Part shown: piece after piece, positions 10,580 to 21,466 of the stretch
Layout of the letters: each line of letters opens with the position of its first letter
Position numbering within the stretch: the first letter of the stretch is position 1
Source of the DNA: Aaosphaeria pasadenensis
Lineage: Eukaryota; Ascomycota; Dothideomycetes; Pleosporales
Length of the DNA: 64,000 nt
NCBI GenBank assembly: GCA_022813625.1
Contig: JAKLMB010000005.1
Coordinates: forward strand, 496,001-560,000
Direction: 5' to 3'
Notes under the pieces: generated by a model
Seen by the model: only the letters and a program-made list of their open reading frames with translations
What the model was told of the DNA's origin: nothing
Database searches by the model: none
Made by a program: the position numbers and the translations under genes

Positions 10580-12082
10580 ATGTCTTTTTTCCCACAACAA
10601 ACTCGGTACCTCTTTCCCACTCCTCCTTCCACGCTCCTTCCCTACCCATACCGTATGTTCCTGCCCTTTCCTTCCTCTTGCCATTTGTCCTCCTTCCCCC
10701 TAATTCTCTCTATCCATTCAATCCATCCCCTCACTTCATTCACAGACACAAACAAAGTTAACAAACACACACCGTCAGCTTCATTTTGTCCACACCGATA
10801 CGGAGTACACGCATACATATTTACTGTGTACCTACTCACTTACATACACTATCCTCCATTCATTCTATGCTGCATCTGCATCTGCATCTGCATTTACATC
10901 TGCATCAATCGTTATTCTATCTTTCCCTCCCCAGACAGACGGGCTACGTACGAATCTGGCTACCTGCATCCGTCTGTTGGGCCGTAATCTTTCCCATTAC
11001 TCCTCTCCAACTAAGTAGCTTTCTCTACTATACTATTCTATTCACTATCTCCAACGCTACAAGCTACTACCCTACTACACTACTGGCTACCACCACGAGT
11101 ATGTATTAGCTATTAATTACCACAACAATTGTTGCTGTCACCACTCTTCTCTTCCTCTTACATTACTCCACCTCCTACATCCCATCATCCTTGCATTCCC
11201 ATCACCCTTACCAATTTTACTATACCATTAATTATTATTACCATCTACTACTTACTACACAGTACATACACAGTACTTCTACAGAGACACTGCTATTGCA
11301 ATTTACAACCACTGTTGGCCTCACTTTCTGCCCCTCTCTTCTCCTCACCTCTCCTCGCCCTCACCACCACTGCTGACCCTATCCGCTCGCTTCCTAAGCT
11401 TCCACATCTCATAGTCATCCCATATTCCATATCCCGTACCTATTCATTCTGCATTATCTTATACACACACAATATTTCCTTGCTTCGTATTTTGTATCCG
11501 CATTGGCTGTCTTACCCTTTTGGACGACTTCTCGCACGCATCCACCACAGCCACTCTCAATCATATCATTACTCGAGATCTCGGACCCATTCCCTGTCAC
11601 ATCCTATCCTATCCTATCCTATCCTATCCTATCCTATCCTACACTACTCATAGTTTCATACCCTACCCTACCCTACCTTACTCAACCCTGTCCTGTCCTG
11701 CCCTTCCCTGTGCTTGTCCTACCCGCTCTTTCCCTACAGGGCCGATCCGTGATCGCACCTAATCGTCCAGGTGCTATTCCTATTATCATCACCACCACCA
11801 CAACCACAAGGTCCACAACCACCACCAACACCCCACTACCACCACCACCACCACCACCACCACCATTAACGAGTACGTGCTCAATCAAGTATTCCGACCT
11901 TGCGCTTCTTCTTTCTCCTAGTACACCATCTACAGTACTACCACTCGCACTGGCACTCCACCGTCAGTCCGTCCCCAGTCCATGTAAGGATCTTCGAAAC
12001 CACCACCATTTTTTTCTTTTCAACACATCCTTCGCTCCCTCAGCCCTCTCGACCTACTCCCAATTCTGGAGTCGTACCTCGC
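10580..12082 (+). promoter_or_regulatory. Pyrimidine-rich leader/promoter of the 642-aa protein gene
   Basis: 1.5 kb with very strong C/T bias on the plus strand, leading directly to the ATG at 12083. It contains a CTGCAT hexamer tract (10868-10905), eight tandem ATCCT units (11601-11640) and a CCA-rich tract (11788-11873). A candidate 5' UTR intron spans 11984-12043 (donor GTAAGG, acceptor CAG, poly-T before the acceptor). Long CT-rich leaders are usual upstream of regulated genes in filamentous fungi. A transcription start is not assignable. Confidence 0.45.
11601..11640. repeat. (ATCCT)8 microsatellite
   Basis: Eight perfect tandem copies of ATCCT, followed by degraded CCCTA and CCTGT pentamers up to about 11710. 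Confidence 0.9.
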
Positions 12083-14071
12083 ATGTCTCCACTGTCTCGT
12101 GAGATGGTCGACGACGGTCTGTCTCCAGTACCCATCGTTCCCGCCAATAATTCCCATACCAACAATAGCATCTCATCTGTCCCTCTTTCAGTCTCTGTCT
12201 CTGACTCTGTCTCTGCCACTGCCACCCCGTCTCCCTCGTCTCCCCTCCATGACGACGGTACCCGCGTGGCAGTGGCAGATTCCGACAATGCGGTCCTCCA
12301 TGAGCTGGCGCCGCCTCCAATAGGCCCCTCCAATCTTCTCGAACCTCCCATCCTCCAACCCTTCCCACTCCCACCTCCATCGCCATTTCACTCACAAGAC
12401 CTACCGTCCCCTCCGCAAGACAGTCGACTCGACTTGTCTTTCCGCATCGCTGACCCCAGTCTCTCGCTCACTGATGTATCCCCCGCGACCTGTCCTCTCA
12501 TCACGACAAAATCTCTCAACCTTCGCTTGCCATCCTTCGATCTCTTAGGAATTGCAGCACCTCACCCCGACCGCATCGCCGTTCATTCTCCCAGTAGCTT
12601 CTCCCCGCTAGGTGCAGGTCCATTATCGAAACCTGAGGATCCCCTTCATGCACTAAGCCCATCCTTGGTCGAACCAGAGCGCCCGCTCCCACAGATCGAC
12701 GGCACCGTGGATTCTTCTCCCCCGAGCCCTGAGGCTGCCAGGGCCAAGGTCCAACGTCTCGTGCCCGTGGTCACCCCTCCCAACGAGGAGCCTGGTACCT
12801 TCAATTGGGGCTCTTTCGTGAACGTTGGTACCGCTGCTGTCGGTTCTCCCCCCAACTCGGAGCCAGGAGTCTCACCAGGCACCAACACCATTTCGCTGAG
12901 TGCGGTCACGGTAGAGACAGCAGAGACAGCAGAGACAGCCGTGCCAGATCCGCTCTCGGTCACGGATCTGAGTGACGCGCTCGGCATGGCTGCTTGGATA
13001 GAGAGCATCCGACAAATATTAAGTCCGTCCTCGCTAGCTCCCTTGTCCATCATGGAATGCTAATGCTGACTAAAACGTACAGCCTCTGACGTCTCCTCTG
13101 CGCGGCATGATTCGATAAAGGTCTTGTCGCATGCGCTTCCCTCCCCATCGCTGACCGGCCACCTCTTTGCACAGATCATATCCGCCATTCACGAGAGAAC
13201 CACCACCTCGACCTCTTGGATCAATGTTTTTCACGCAGTGCCCGGACGGTTCACGCTAGCCGACCTCCCCAAATCCCCACCCTCCACACCTGGTCAGGTT
13301 GTAGGAGGTGATGAATATTTCACCTCCAAGATATTCGACACTGCAGTCGCTGTTCCCGATTACCAGCTCGATGCGAGACTCCTGCCGCCGTCGCCTCGGC
13401 CTGTCGTGCCACCAGGAAGCGTGAACGTCTCGGTCGTGGAACGCTATATCCCACCCACCAACGAGAATGAATTCGTGGAAATGTTTTCCATGAGAGGAGG
13501 GCATTCTCTTCTCCTTGATCGCCTAATAGAGGTCTCTCCCGATAATGGCAGGCTCTTGTTCATCTATCCGACAAGGACAGGCGCACAAACATTCATGCGT
13601 AGCTACCTGGGGCCGGTCCTGGACCCTCTTCTGCGCTCGATAACGATTGTTCACGATCTGTCATCAGATCTGAGCAAGTCTCTGGGTCCCATGAAGGCCG
13701 TCGATCGCCTGCCGGAGTATGTTCAGCTGGATACGCGACTGAGGGCCTTTTGTAACCAACTCAACCAAGACGAAAACCATTTGCGTACTTCCGGATCCAC
13801 GTACTCGATCATACATGCCTCGAGAGAGGAAATCGTCATTGACCGTGCGTCATGGGCCAAGGACTGGTGGATCAAACAGGAGAAGCCGCGGATTCGAGAG
13901 GCGGTCACTAGGTATTTCCGCAAGGCTAAGGTTCTTCCCAGGGACACATCGATGACCCCCTCGAACCTAATACAGGAGATATTGGATGGCGTCGCGAATA
14001 GGGAATGCGAAAGGCTGGTCCAACCGCGAGGCATAGAGGTGGGAGTGTTCGTCATCCAAAAGTCACGCTAA
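12083..14071 (+). CDS. Unrecognised fungal protein, Pro/Ser-rich N-half and folded C-half
   Basis: Two exons, 12083-13022 and 13083-14071, give 642 aa. The 60-base intron has a non-standard GTCCGT donor, a GCTAATGCTGAC branch region and a CAG acceptor, and it is the only join I found that keeps frame. The start ATG at 12083 is the first ATG in a frame that is open further upstream. Residues 1-300 are low-complexity Pro/Ser/Thr, probably disordered. From about residue 320 the protein looks globular: SARHDSIKVLSHALPSPSLTGHLF, then GGHSLLLDRLIEVSPDNGRLLFIYPTRTGAQTF and LGPVLDPLLRSITIVHDL, ending IEVGVFVIQKSR. The strand-helix pattern near GRLLFIYPT could suit a Rossmann-like fold, but no diagnostic motif is present. 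I do not recognise the family. The long leader suggests a regulated gene. Confidence 0.65.
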
Positions 14072-14691
14072 TTCACGATTTCTTCATTTCTTTTACGAGT
14101 CCTACACACTGGCGGACCGAAGCTGCAATTATAGAATATTACGTACGATACGTGCAAATAGTTGGAAGGCCACTGCTGGCTACCTCGGGAGTTCTAGGAG
14201 CGAATAATACCCTTTCTGCGCAGCATTGGATGGCGTTCTCATCTAACAACGTGGCGTTGTTGTACGAATACACAAGTGGAGGAACCACTAAGAATTCTTC
14301 GAATATATTTTAATGATACGATTTTCTTTTCTTCTTTGCTTCCAACTTCTCCAAGTCGAGTCGTCTGTGGGGCGGCCATCCTTGTCTCTGCTCAGTGGGG
14401 CTGGTAAGCAAAGGGCACCAAAGGGCTGAAATCATCCGATCCATCCAAGCGTCTGAGACCCTCCAGCGCACCTTGACAGGCTTGACTCAACGATCTGCCC
14501 TGATGTCCCGTCCGTTGATCCCTTTAAATCCATCTCTACATGTGTCTTCCCTGTTGACATCGTTTCAAGGCATTCGAACTTCCCACAAAACCAGTCACCA
14601 ATCACAACGAACCAAACCGCCCAAAGAGGAAGTAGCGTTTCCAGCCTAACGCATCGCTCTCTCCATCGCTCCGACGTACGAAATAGCCGAT
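14072..14691. other. Intergenic region, no gene seen
   Basis: 3' region of the preceding gene and promoter of the C15-type peptidase. The inverted repeat AACAACGTGGCGTTGTTGTA near 14246-14265 is the only structure noticed. Confidence 0.45.
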
Positions 14692-15336
14692 ATGGCCGAC
14701 TCTGCAAGCAATTTCAATAACGACGATAGGGTCAGGATTCTTGTGCGAGGTTTTGGCGTGAGTACTTCCTCGTGCTGAATGTCCAAGCACGGGGTACCTT
14801 CTTCTTGGGTTCATCCAACCACGTGACAACTCGCTCACTCTCAATCTTCATACTAGCCGTTCAACAATTATAAAACGAATCCAGCCGGGGAAATAGTGTA
14901 TGGCCTCCCTGATAATCTCCCAGAGGATCCTTCGGTCCGCGTCCTAAGTGGCGATGCGCTTCCAGCATCATACACCCGCCTCCAGGCCCTTCTCCCGGCT
15001 TGCATCGAGAGAACCGACCCAGACATCATCGTCCTCCTCGGCCTTGACGAGACGAGTCCACCGGGCGTCTTCAAAGTCGAAACCGGCGCCGACAGGGACG
15101 GGTACCACCAGATCCTCGACTCCCATCGAGAGGTGTTCACCAAGCGCGACGGTAAGAGGGTCTTTGGAGGCGGAGGAGCAGTAGCCAAGGGGGAAGAGAG
15201 GTTAGAAACGAGGTTCGATGTCGATGGCGTGGTCGAAGCATGCATGAATGATGTCTGGGGGTTGGAAGTGCCATCATCATCGCCATCATCATCATCTTCA
15301 GCGAGTGGAAATAGTGACGCGAAACCCACCACCACC

Positions 15337-15368
<32 letters not shown>

Positions 15369-15672
15369 CAACAACAAGAGTAACAAAAAGTCGAACAAAA
15401 CCAGCAAACCAGCAGCTCAAACTCGCACCGCCGGCACTGCCGCAGTCACCAAACATCCCATATCAATCCAACGAAGCGACGACCCGGGATCCTTCGTCTG
15501 CGGCTTCGCATACTACCTCGCCATGTTCGAGCTGACGCACAAGCGCGGCCGGAAGCCCGACGTCGTCTTCCTTCATCTGCCCTGGCTGGAGGGGAGAGAG
15601 CAGATTGGCGTCGGGGTCACGGTCGTGCGGAAGATTCTTGCGGCGCTGGCTGGTGCGTGGGAGGGGCGGTAG
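14692..15672 (+). CDS. Pyroglutamyl peptidase I-like protein (peptidase C15)
   Basis: Two exons, 14692-14757 and 14857-15672, give 293 aa. The first exon ends in RILVRGFG and the second opens with PFNNYKTNPA, rebuilding the GFGPF motif that starts family C15. Candidate catalytic residues by position are Glu97 (KVETGADRDGYH), Cys237 (SFVCGFAYY) and His262 (FLHLPW), so the triad appears intact. The family removes N-terminal pyroglutamate from peptides in the cytosol. Bacterial enzymes are about 215 aa. The extra length is an insert at residues 160-225 made of Ser, Thr and Asn runs (ACC and AAC trinucleotides at about 15329-15378), expected to be a disordered loop before the catalytic Cys. The intron donor is GTGAGT and the acceptor TAG. 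Confidence 0.82.
15329..15378. repeat. In-frame (ACC)n(AAC)n microsatellite
   Basis: Trinucleotide run inside the C15 peptidase gene, encoding about eight Thr followed by about eight Asn. Confidence 0.9.
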
Positions 15673-16131
15673 GGAGAAGAGGGGAGGGAGAAGTGGGAGT
15701 TTATGGTGTAATGCTTAACGTATTATAGGATACTATGTGTTGTCCTCTTTGGTTTAATACAAGATGGTTCAATCGAACTCTTGACTGATAAAAAAAGAGA
15801 CAACTAGAGAAGGGTATTATATGTCTGTAAGTCCGTATGCTTATCAAGTGATACGGCTCTAAGGCAATCTCCACCTTAACATTAACAGCAACAGGGATCG
15901 AGTGGAATTTGAGTTCCTGACATCCAGACAATGTAGTCATTCTCCCTAAAAGTCAAGTATAATACATTATGCGCTGTCAAAACCATAACGTCAAGGTAAA
16001 CATATCGTAAGGTAACGTGACCTTACTTGACACTTGTGAATTAATCAATACATTACTGGATTTCTCTTTCTAAGGTGAGCTATCCACCTATCGATCCTAC
16101 CATCCATATCGTCTCATCAACTAGGAATTTC
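15673..16131. other. Convergent 3' region, no gene seen
   Basis: AT-rich stretch between two converging genes, expected to hold both 3' UTRs. Confidence 0.5.
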
Positions 16132-17832
16132 TCAGCCGTTCGTAGTATCCCTCTCGCCATCGCTAGCAACGCAGTTGATTTTCAACAAACTCTCATCCAC
16201 GTTCATACACTCCCACGTCGTCGTGTTGCCGCTGGGAACCTTGATATCGACGTCCTCAACGCGGATATTGCTGCATCGCTATTTCTCCGTTAGCATATCA
16301 CCCATCCAAAAAAAGGGCAAAAAGAAAAACCACTCACATCCGGCGCACTACACACCAGCGTCCCGGCCTCGGGATCCGCCTTCTTACTCGTGGTCCCCCT
16401 CAAATTCTTCACAAGCACATCCTCAATCCTCAACTCACTCGGAAACTCGTTACACAGCGTCTGATTCTTCTGCCCATAGCACTGCGTGATCGTGATCGCG
16501 CGATCATTATCCCTACTCACGAGCCCCTCATACGTAACGTTCCGCACGTACCCTTTGCCCCCGCCGCCGTTGAGGTTCTCCTGGAAGAGGGAGGCGACGC
16601 CCGGCCACACTTTTATGCGGACGAAGTCGGAGGCGAGCGACATGGTGATGTTGTGGATGTACAGGTTGGAGACGATGTCGGTGAGGTTGGCGTATTGGCC
16701 TAGGGAGCCGACGGAGATGCCGTGCGAGCCGGTGCAGTCGAGGTTTTGGACGATGACGTTGGTGGAGTTTGGCTTGAAGGATACGCAGTCTGGAGTTCGG
16801 GTGGTTAGATGGGTTCTGGTCTTGTTGTTTGAATGGGTGGGTACGTACCGTCGGTGTTGTCGATGACGGAGTTCTGGATTACGACGTTGTTGGAGCGGTA
16901 GGTGTCCCAGCCGTCTGAGTTGGCGATCTTGACGCCGTCGGTGCTCTGGGGGTGTGTGGGTTAGTCTTCTTCTTCTTGGATGCTTTGCTGGATGAGGGTA
17001 CCGGGGGTACGTACCTTTGCTTGGATGTCGAGGTCGCTGATGAGGATGTCGGAGCTGTTGGCGATGATGTTGAACCACTGCGGACGAAGTGTCAGTAATC
17101 TGGTTCCTTCAATTGAGGGGGTCTTTCTTCTTACATTAGGCGAATTCCTCATCCTCAAGTTCGACATCGTAGCCCCCTTCATCCCATCCATGGAAAAGAG
17201 AATCGGCCTAAACAACTACCCACCACCAACCACCAGCGTTAGCAATCCACCTCCAGCAACATTCACCTCAACCCCACTCTCAAACTCACAGTCTTATTCG
17301 TAACAATCTCCTCCCAATACTTCTGCCCATGCCCATCAATCACACTCTTCCCATTGCTCAGATCCCCATAGATATTCACGTCCTCCCCTCCCCACTTCCA
17401 AAACGTTGACATGTTCTGGAAGTCGTACTTGAAGCTGTTCTCCGCCCAGTAGTACACGTCCTTCGCGTTGAAGTGGATCTCGCCCGTGATGACGACGTCG
17501 ACGTGACGGAGGAACGTCAGGTCGAGCGGCGAGCTGACGAGGTAGGATTTGTCGAGGACGACTGTGCCGCCGTTGTTGCATTTTTGGAGGGCGGCTTTGA
17601 TGGCGGGGGCGTCGTCGCGGTCCGCAGAGGTGGAGACGGGAGCGACGAAGCATTTTTTGTGGGCGGAGCGAGGCTGGGAGCACGGGAATTCGAGGCCCGT
17701 TGTGTAGGGGGAGGGGGTGAGGTTGGGGCGAGGGGGGATTTTGGAGGTGCTGTAGGAGGATGGGGAGGGTGATGCGGTGGTGAGGGTGGTGAGGATGGGC
17801 AGCACGGTGCTGCATATGCTGGTGAACCTCAT
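16132..17832 (-). CDS. Exo-polygalacturonase, GH28
   Basis: Six exons on the minus strand: 17832-17290, 17215-17135, 17077-17015, 16945-16849, 16789-16338 and 16278-16132. They give a 460-aa secreted protein. Residues 1 to about 20 form a signal peptide (MRFTSICSTVLPILTTLTTA). The GH28 parallel beta-helix motifs are all present: NTDD across an exon junction, then GSHGISVGSLGQY, then RIKVW. These supply the catalytic Asp residues and substrate-binding Arg/Lys. The fuller match (RPILFSMDGMKGATMSNLRMRNSPNWFNIIANSSD) is to the exo-type (PgaX) group, which releases galacturonic acid from the non-reducing end of pectin. Several N-glycosylation sequons occur. Introns are about 48-75 bases with GT..AG ends. 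It lies tail to tail with the C15 peptidase, with no functional link implied. Confidence 0.93.
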
Positions 17833-18837
17833 GATGTATGGTGTATATATATTATATATGTAAACCTCGAATAGGAAAACCCAATTGAGTTCAAGAAACT
17901 CAGTCAGCGACGAGGATCTGGTATCTCGAACAGCGAATTGAAGTCCCGCCCTCGAAAAAAAAAACATTCAATCCCAGCGTCCGACGTCCAATTCATATAT
18001 CAATCCAGGAACCGCTCGGTCCTTTTGTCCCATGAACTCGAATTCGAGGTTCTAGGATATTAACCAGCCGACGCACCCGCAGATCTGCAGAAACATTGTC
18101 CTTGCGATGCTAGATGCTCGACGCCCATACGTGGATGAATTACCATTTCCCCCATGCCTCCACCCCCGGTCCCCACCCCATCTCAAGGGCAAGATACACA
18201 CCAGCGCCAGTACCCATCCGGGCGCCATCATTTCGGTGCAAATTTACCGCGAGATGTCTTGAGAAAGTGTGGTGAGCCGCGGGTGGTTCGGCAGGCTGCC
18301 GAGTCGAGGGCAGCCCAAAAGCTTGTGTCGAGTTGGGAAGGATCCGCGGGGGCTTGTCTGTTCTTGGGGGGCCAGCCCGGGGAGGTTTTGCGGAGGGCGG
18401 AGTGCGGGGGTGGGTTGGTGACCGTTAGGTTGGTGACTACTGGGGGCACTGGGGATAGTTGGCGCCGGGAAAATAATACTCCTTTGCTAGTTGTGGCGGC
18501 CGACGATGGGGCTTTGGCGCGAGATTATTGTGGAAATTATCTGAGGGTTTTCGCCGGTGGGTGAAATGAAGCTGGAGATTTGATATCCTTCGATTGTGGT
18601 TGCCGAGGATGTCAATTGTTGGCTTGGAGAGTCTGATAACATCGTCAAGCACATGTCTCACGAAGTGCATGCTCTGAACGAAGAAACGATGTATTGCAGT
18701 CTAGAGAGCCAGAACCTCTGAAATGTAAACCTGGAATATCAATCTGTATCGCTAGCAAGACAAAAGTTGTCTGATACGAATAGTAGCTCACCGCTGTGTA
18801 GTGCTGTTCTATGCTTACCGCTTCATCTGAATAGAAT
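17833..18837. other. Intergenic region with no supported gene
   Basis: Promoter side of the polygalacturonase gene and 3' side of the GrpB-GNAT gene. A TATATATTATATATG stretch at about 17846-17862, just 5' of the polygalacturonase start, could serve as its TATA region. An open frame of 136 codons at 18154-18564 is low-complexity and not supported. Confidence 0.45.
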
Positions 18838-19920
18838 CTAAACCAATTTCGAATATTCAACAGAATCGACCCATTCTCCTTTGCTTTCGTACACCTTTTC
18901 TGCTTCATACGTCTTCTTGAAACCCAATCGCTCGGCCATCTTCCAACTCCCCTCGTTCCTGGGATCGCACTCAATTTCCAGTTTCAACGGACTCCCCAGC
19001 AATGGGATGAACGCACGCATGGCCTCAGTCGCGAGACCTTTGCCCTGCACCTCAGGCAAGAAAGAAAAGAACAACGACGCCTTTGGGGGATCCTGAACCC
19101 CCGCCTTCGCCTCATCCTCTTTCGCTATCAACGCACCCACTCTCCCTACCAACCTACCCTCAAAGTCGACCGCCAACTCTACATGCTTCCTAGGCTTCGC
19201 TGTCGAGTTCTGCAAGATGCTCACCACACTCTTATGAGCCTCCTCCCTCGTCTTCGGCCCGTAGTTCTGATACCTCACGACCTCGGGAATCGACTCCAAC
19301 CTATAAAACCCCTCCGCATCCCCCAGGATAAACTCCCTCAACGTCAACCTCTCCGTCTTCAACGCCCCGAACCTCTCCCCCTTGAAATTCGCCGCCCTAA
19401 TTGCCGCAAGCTCCTCCTCACTCAGCAAGCCCGCGATCCTCAGAATCTTCTGCACGACATCCCCCTTCGCCTCGACATAGTCCACGATATTCGTGTCCCT
19501 TGCCGCGAGCTCCAGCTTCACGCGCGCGTACTCGTCCCGCAGCTCGGCGTCCCCGCGCAGCGTGTCACGCACGCTCAGGTGGTTCCGCAGGGAGAAGGCG
19601 CCGTCGACGCAGACGTAGATGTTGCGGCGGGGGTCCTGCTCCGGGTCGCGCATCACGTGGCGGTCGACGATGCCGAGCTCGCCGACGTCGGTGAAATTAC
19701 CGTTGGCGACGAGGCTGTCGATGGCGGCGCGCACGTTTTCGCGGGCGACGATGATGTCGATGTCGATTGTGGGCTTTGCGGCGAGGCCTGGGACGGAGGT
19801 GCTGCCGACGTGCTCGATGGAGAGGATCGGGATGTTGGTGAGGAAGGTTTCGAGCCGGGCTTTTATGGTTTGGAATTGGGTGGGCCAGGCGGGGTTGTAG
19901 TGTTCGACTGTTACGGACAT
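18838..19920 (-). CDS. GrpB (UPF0157) - GNAT acetyltransferase fusion
   Basis: A single exon of 360 aa starting at the ATG at 19920. Residues 1-165 are a GrpB/UPF0157 domain of nucleotidyltransferase-like fold, with the signature IEHVGSTSVPGLAAKPTIDI at 35-54 and NHLSVRDTLRGD near 113-124. Residues 185-358 are a GNAT domain of the RimJ/RimL (Acetyltransf_3) type: ERLTLREF at 190-197, the acetyl-CoA loop QGKGLA at 292-297 and NEGSWKMAERLGFKK at 322-336. GrpB proteins have no settled biochemical role. GNAT enzymes transfer acetyl from acetyl-CoA to amines. The two domains join without a stop or an intron, so this reads as one bifunctional polypeptide. Both domains are common in bacteria, which raises possible old horizontal transfer. 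Base composition here is like the neighbours. Confidence 0.9.
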   Translation of the reverse strand: MSVTVEHYNPAWPTQFQTIKARLETFLTNIPILSIEHVGSTSVPGLAAKPTIDIDIIVARENVRAAIDSLVANGNFTDVGELGIVDRHVMRDPEQDPRRNIYVCVDGAFSLRNHLSVRDTLRGDAELRDEYARVKLELAARDTNIVDYVEAKGDVVQKILRIAGLLSEEELAAIRAANFKGERFGALKTERLTLREFILGDAEGFYRLESIPEVVRYQNYGPKTREEAHKSVVSILQNSTAKPRKHVELAVDFEGRLVGRVGALIAKEDEAKAGVQDPPKASLFFSFLPEVQGKGLATEAMRAFIPLLGSPLKLEIECDPRNEGSWKMAERLGFKKTYEAEKVYESKGEWVDSVEYSKLV

Positions 19921-20350
19921 CTTGGGGAGGCAATTGGGTTTGTTAGACGGTGAGGTTGTTGGTGAGTTTCTTGGTGTTGTTATTTTTTGTGGTTGATGTT
20001 GATCCGTGTTGGGTTATCTATATTAGCGCATGCATTCATTTCGGTTTTGCGACGCGGTTGCACAAGGGCGTAGGCAAAGGCGTGCGAAGGGCTGAAAGTT
20101 GGTTGTTTATTTTCCTAAAGTAGCAGCGGACAGAGACTGGTTAGAATGGTCGGGAACATCAATTGCTGACGGATAAAAGTCACCGTGAGAAGAAGCCGTA
20201 ACATTATGATTGAAAATCTGATAATTGATTGGTCTGAGCGCAAATACGAAATCACGTATGGTAGGAGGAGTGAGAGCCTGGTAGATACTTTACAAAGGAA
20301 ATCGGGTATGTGTAGGAAGCAGTCTGGTCAGTATGAACATTTTAACCCGC
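19921..20350. other. Intergenic region, no gene seen
   Basis: Promoter of the GrpB-GNAT gene and 3' region of the membrane protein gene. Nothing distinctive. Confidence 0.45.
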
Positions 20351-21466
20351 TTAATTCTTTTCATCTTCAGCGTTGGGGAGCAGTTGCTCTCCCTCTTGCT
20401 TGACCTCAAAAGACTCGCGCCCTGTGTACTCGGAGTACTCGGGAGGAGCCTCGACATTGATGATCAGCGTGGCGGCCTCCTCGTCATCCAGCGCGAGAGC
20501 CTCCTGTGCTCGTCGTGCTGCGCGTCGGCGGAATGCCTTGACAACTGCGAAAGCGAAGAACACAGCGACAATCAACACCACATTGTTCTTCATGAAGTCG
20601 TAGGCCTGCGAGGCAACGACATTTCCAGTCCTGGACCACGTTCCGAGCTTGCCGTAGGCATCCCATTCGGTAGGGTTGTAATCGGTCTTGACCATAGCAA
20701 GTCGGCCGCATTTCATCTTCATAGGCTGTGCTCGATCCTTACGATCGATGAGCTGAATATCTTCAGCTACGAACAGATCATGCCCATACTGGAATCCCGG
20801 CTTGAGCTTGATCTGCACCATCTTCTGGCCCTCTTGGTTCAAGCTCCAGGTGCCCGGATTGGGGAAGTTGAACCTGTAGATAGCAGTCACATCGAACTGC
20901 AACAACTCATCCTCGCTAGAGTCGTCGGTGCGTAGGATGGTGTGTTCGTACTCAAGAGCGTATCTCGAGAACTTCCGTCCCTTGCGAGGGTTTGCGGGGC
21001 GTTCATTGATGATGTGCTTCCCAAGCAACATGTCGAAAGGTGCTTTGGGGATGTCCGAGGCGACTTGGACGGCCTCGATGCCGGGTGGGTGCGCCGCGAT
21101 GTTAAGGAATGGATAGCCATTTAGGAGCATGCCATCGGATGGGCTAGCAGTGAAGTTGAGCAACTACGACATGTTTGTTAGCCGGGAATGTTTTTGTGAC
21201 CGCCAGCGTGGTATACATACCAAGGAGCTGTCTCTTGGGTCATCCTTCCATTCTCCGAAGCGTTCCGAACCATGGGGACAGCCGACACAGTCCAGTTTGA
21301 CGATGTAGGACTGGCTGTTGCCGTTGTCCATATGAGAGAGCCATGGTGCGGGCTTTCCCTGCTCCTTGCCGTGCTGACGCTCGAACTCGAAGTCTTTCCA
21401 AGTCGACATGGCGGATGCCGTGGCTACGAGAGCCAGCGGCAGGCCGCGGGTGATACCAGACCACAT
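20351..21466 (-). CDS. Uncharacterised fungal type I membrane protein
   Basis: Two exons, 21466-21221 and 21163-20351, give 352 aa. Residues 1 to about 20 look like a signal peptide (MWSGITRGLPLALVATASAM). The lumenal part (about 21-265) has a CVGC motif (KLDCVGCPHG) and a beta-rich stretch (RYALEYEHTILRTDDSSEDELLQFDVTAIYRF). A transmembrane helix, NNVVLIVAVFFAFAVVKAF, follows at about 282-300. A short cytosolic Arg-rich tail then carries a PPEYSEYTG segment resembling a PY motif for WW-domain ubiquitin ligases. The architecture suggests an ER or endomembrane single-pass protein. It may belong to one of the recently numbered fungal DUFs (I think DUF7728, unchecked). Function unknown. Confidence 0.82.
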
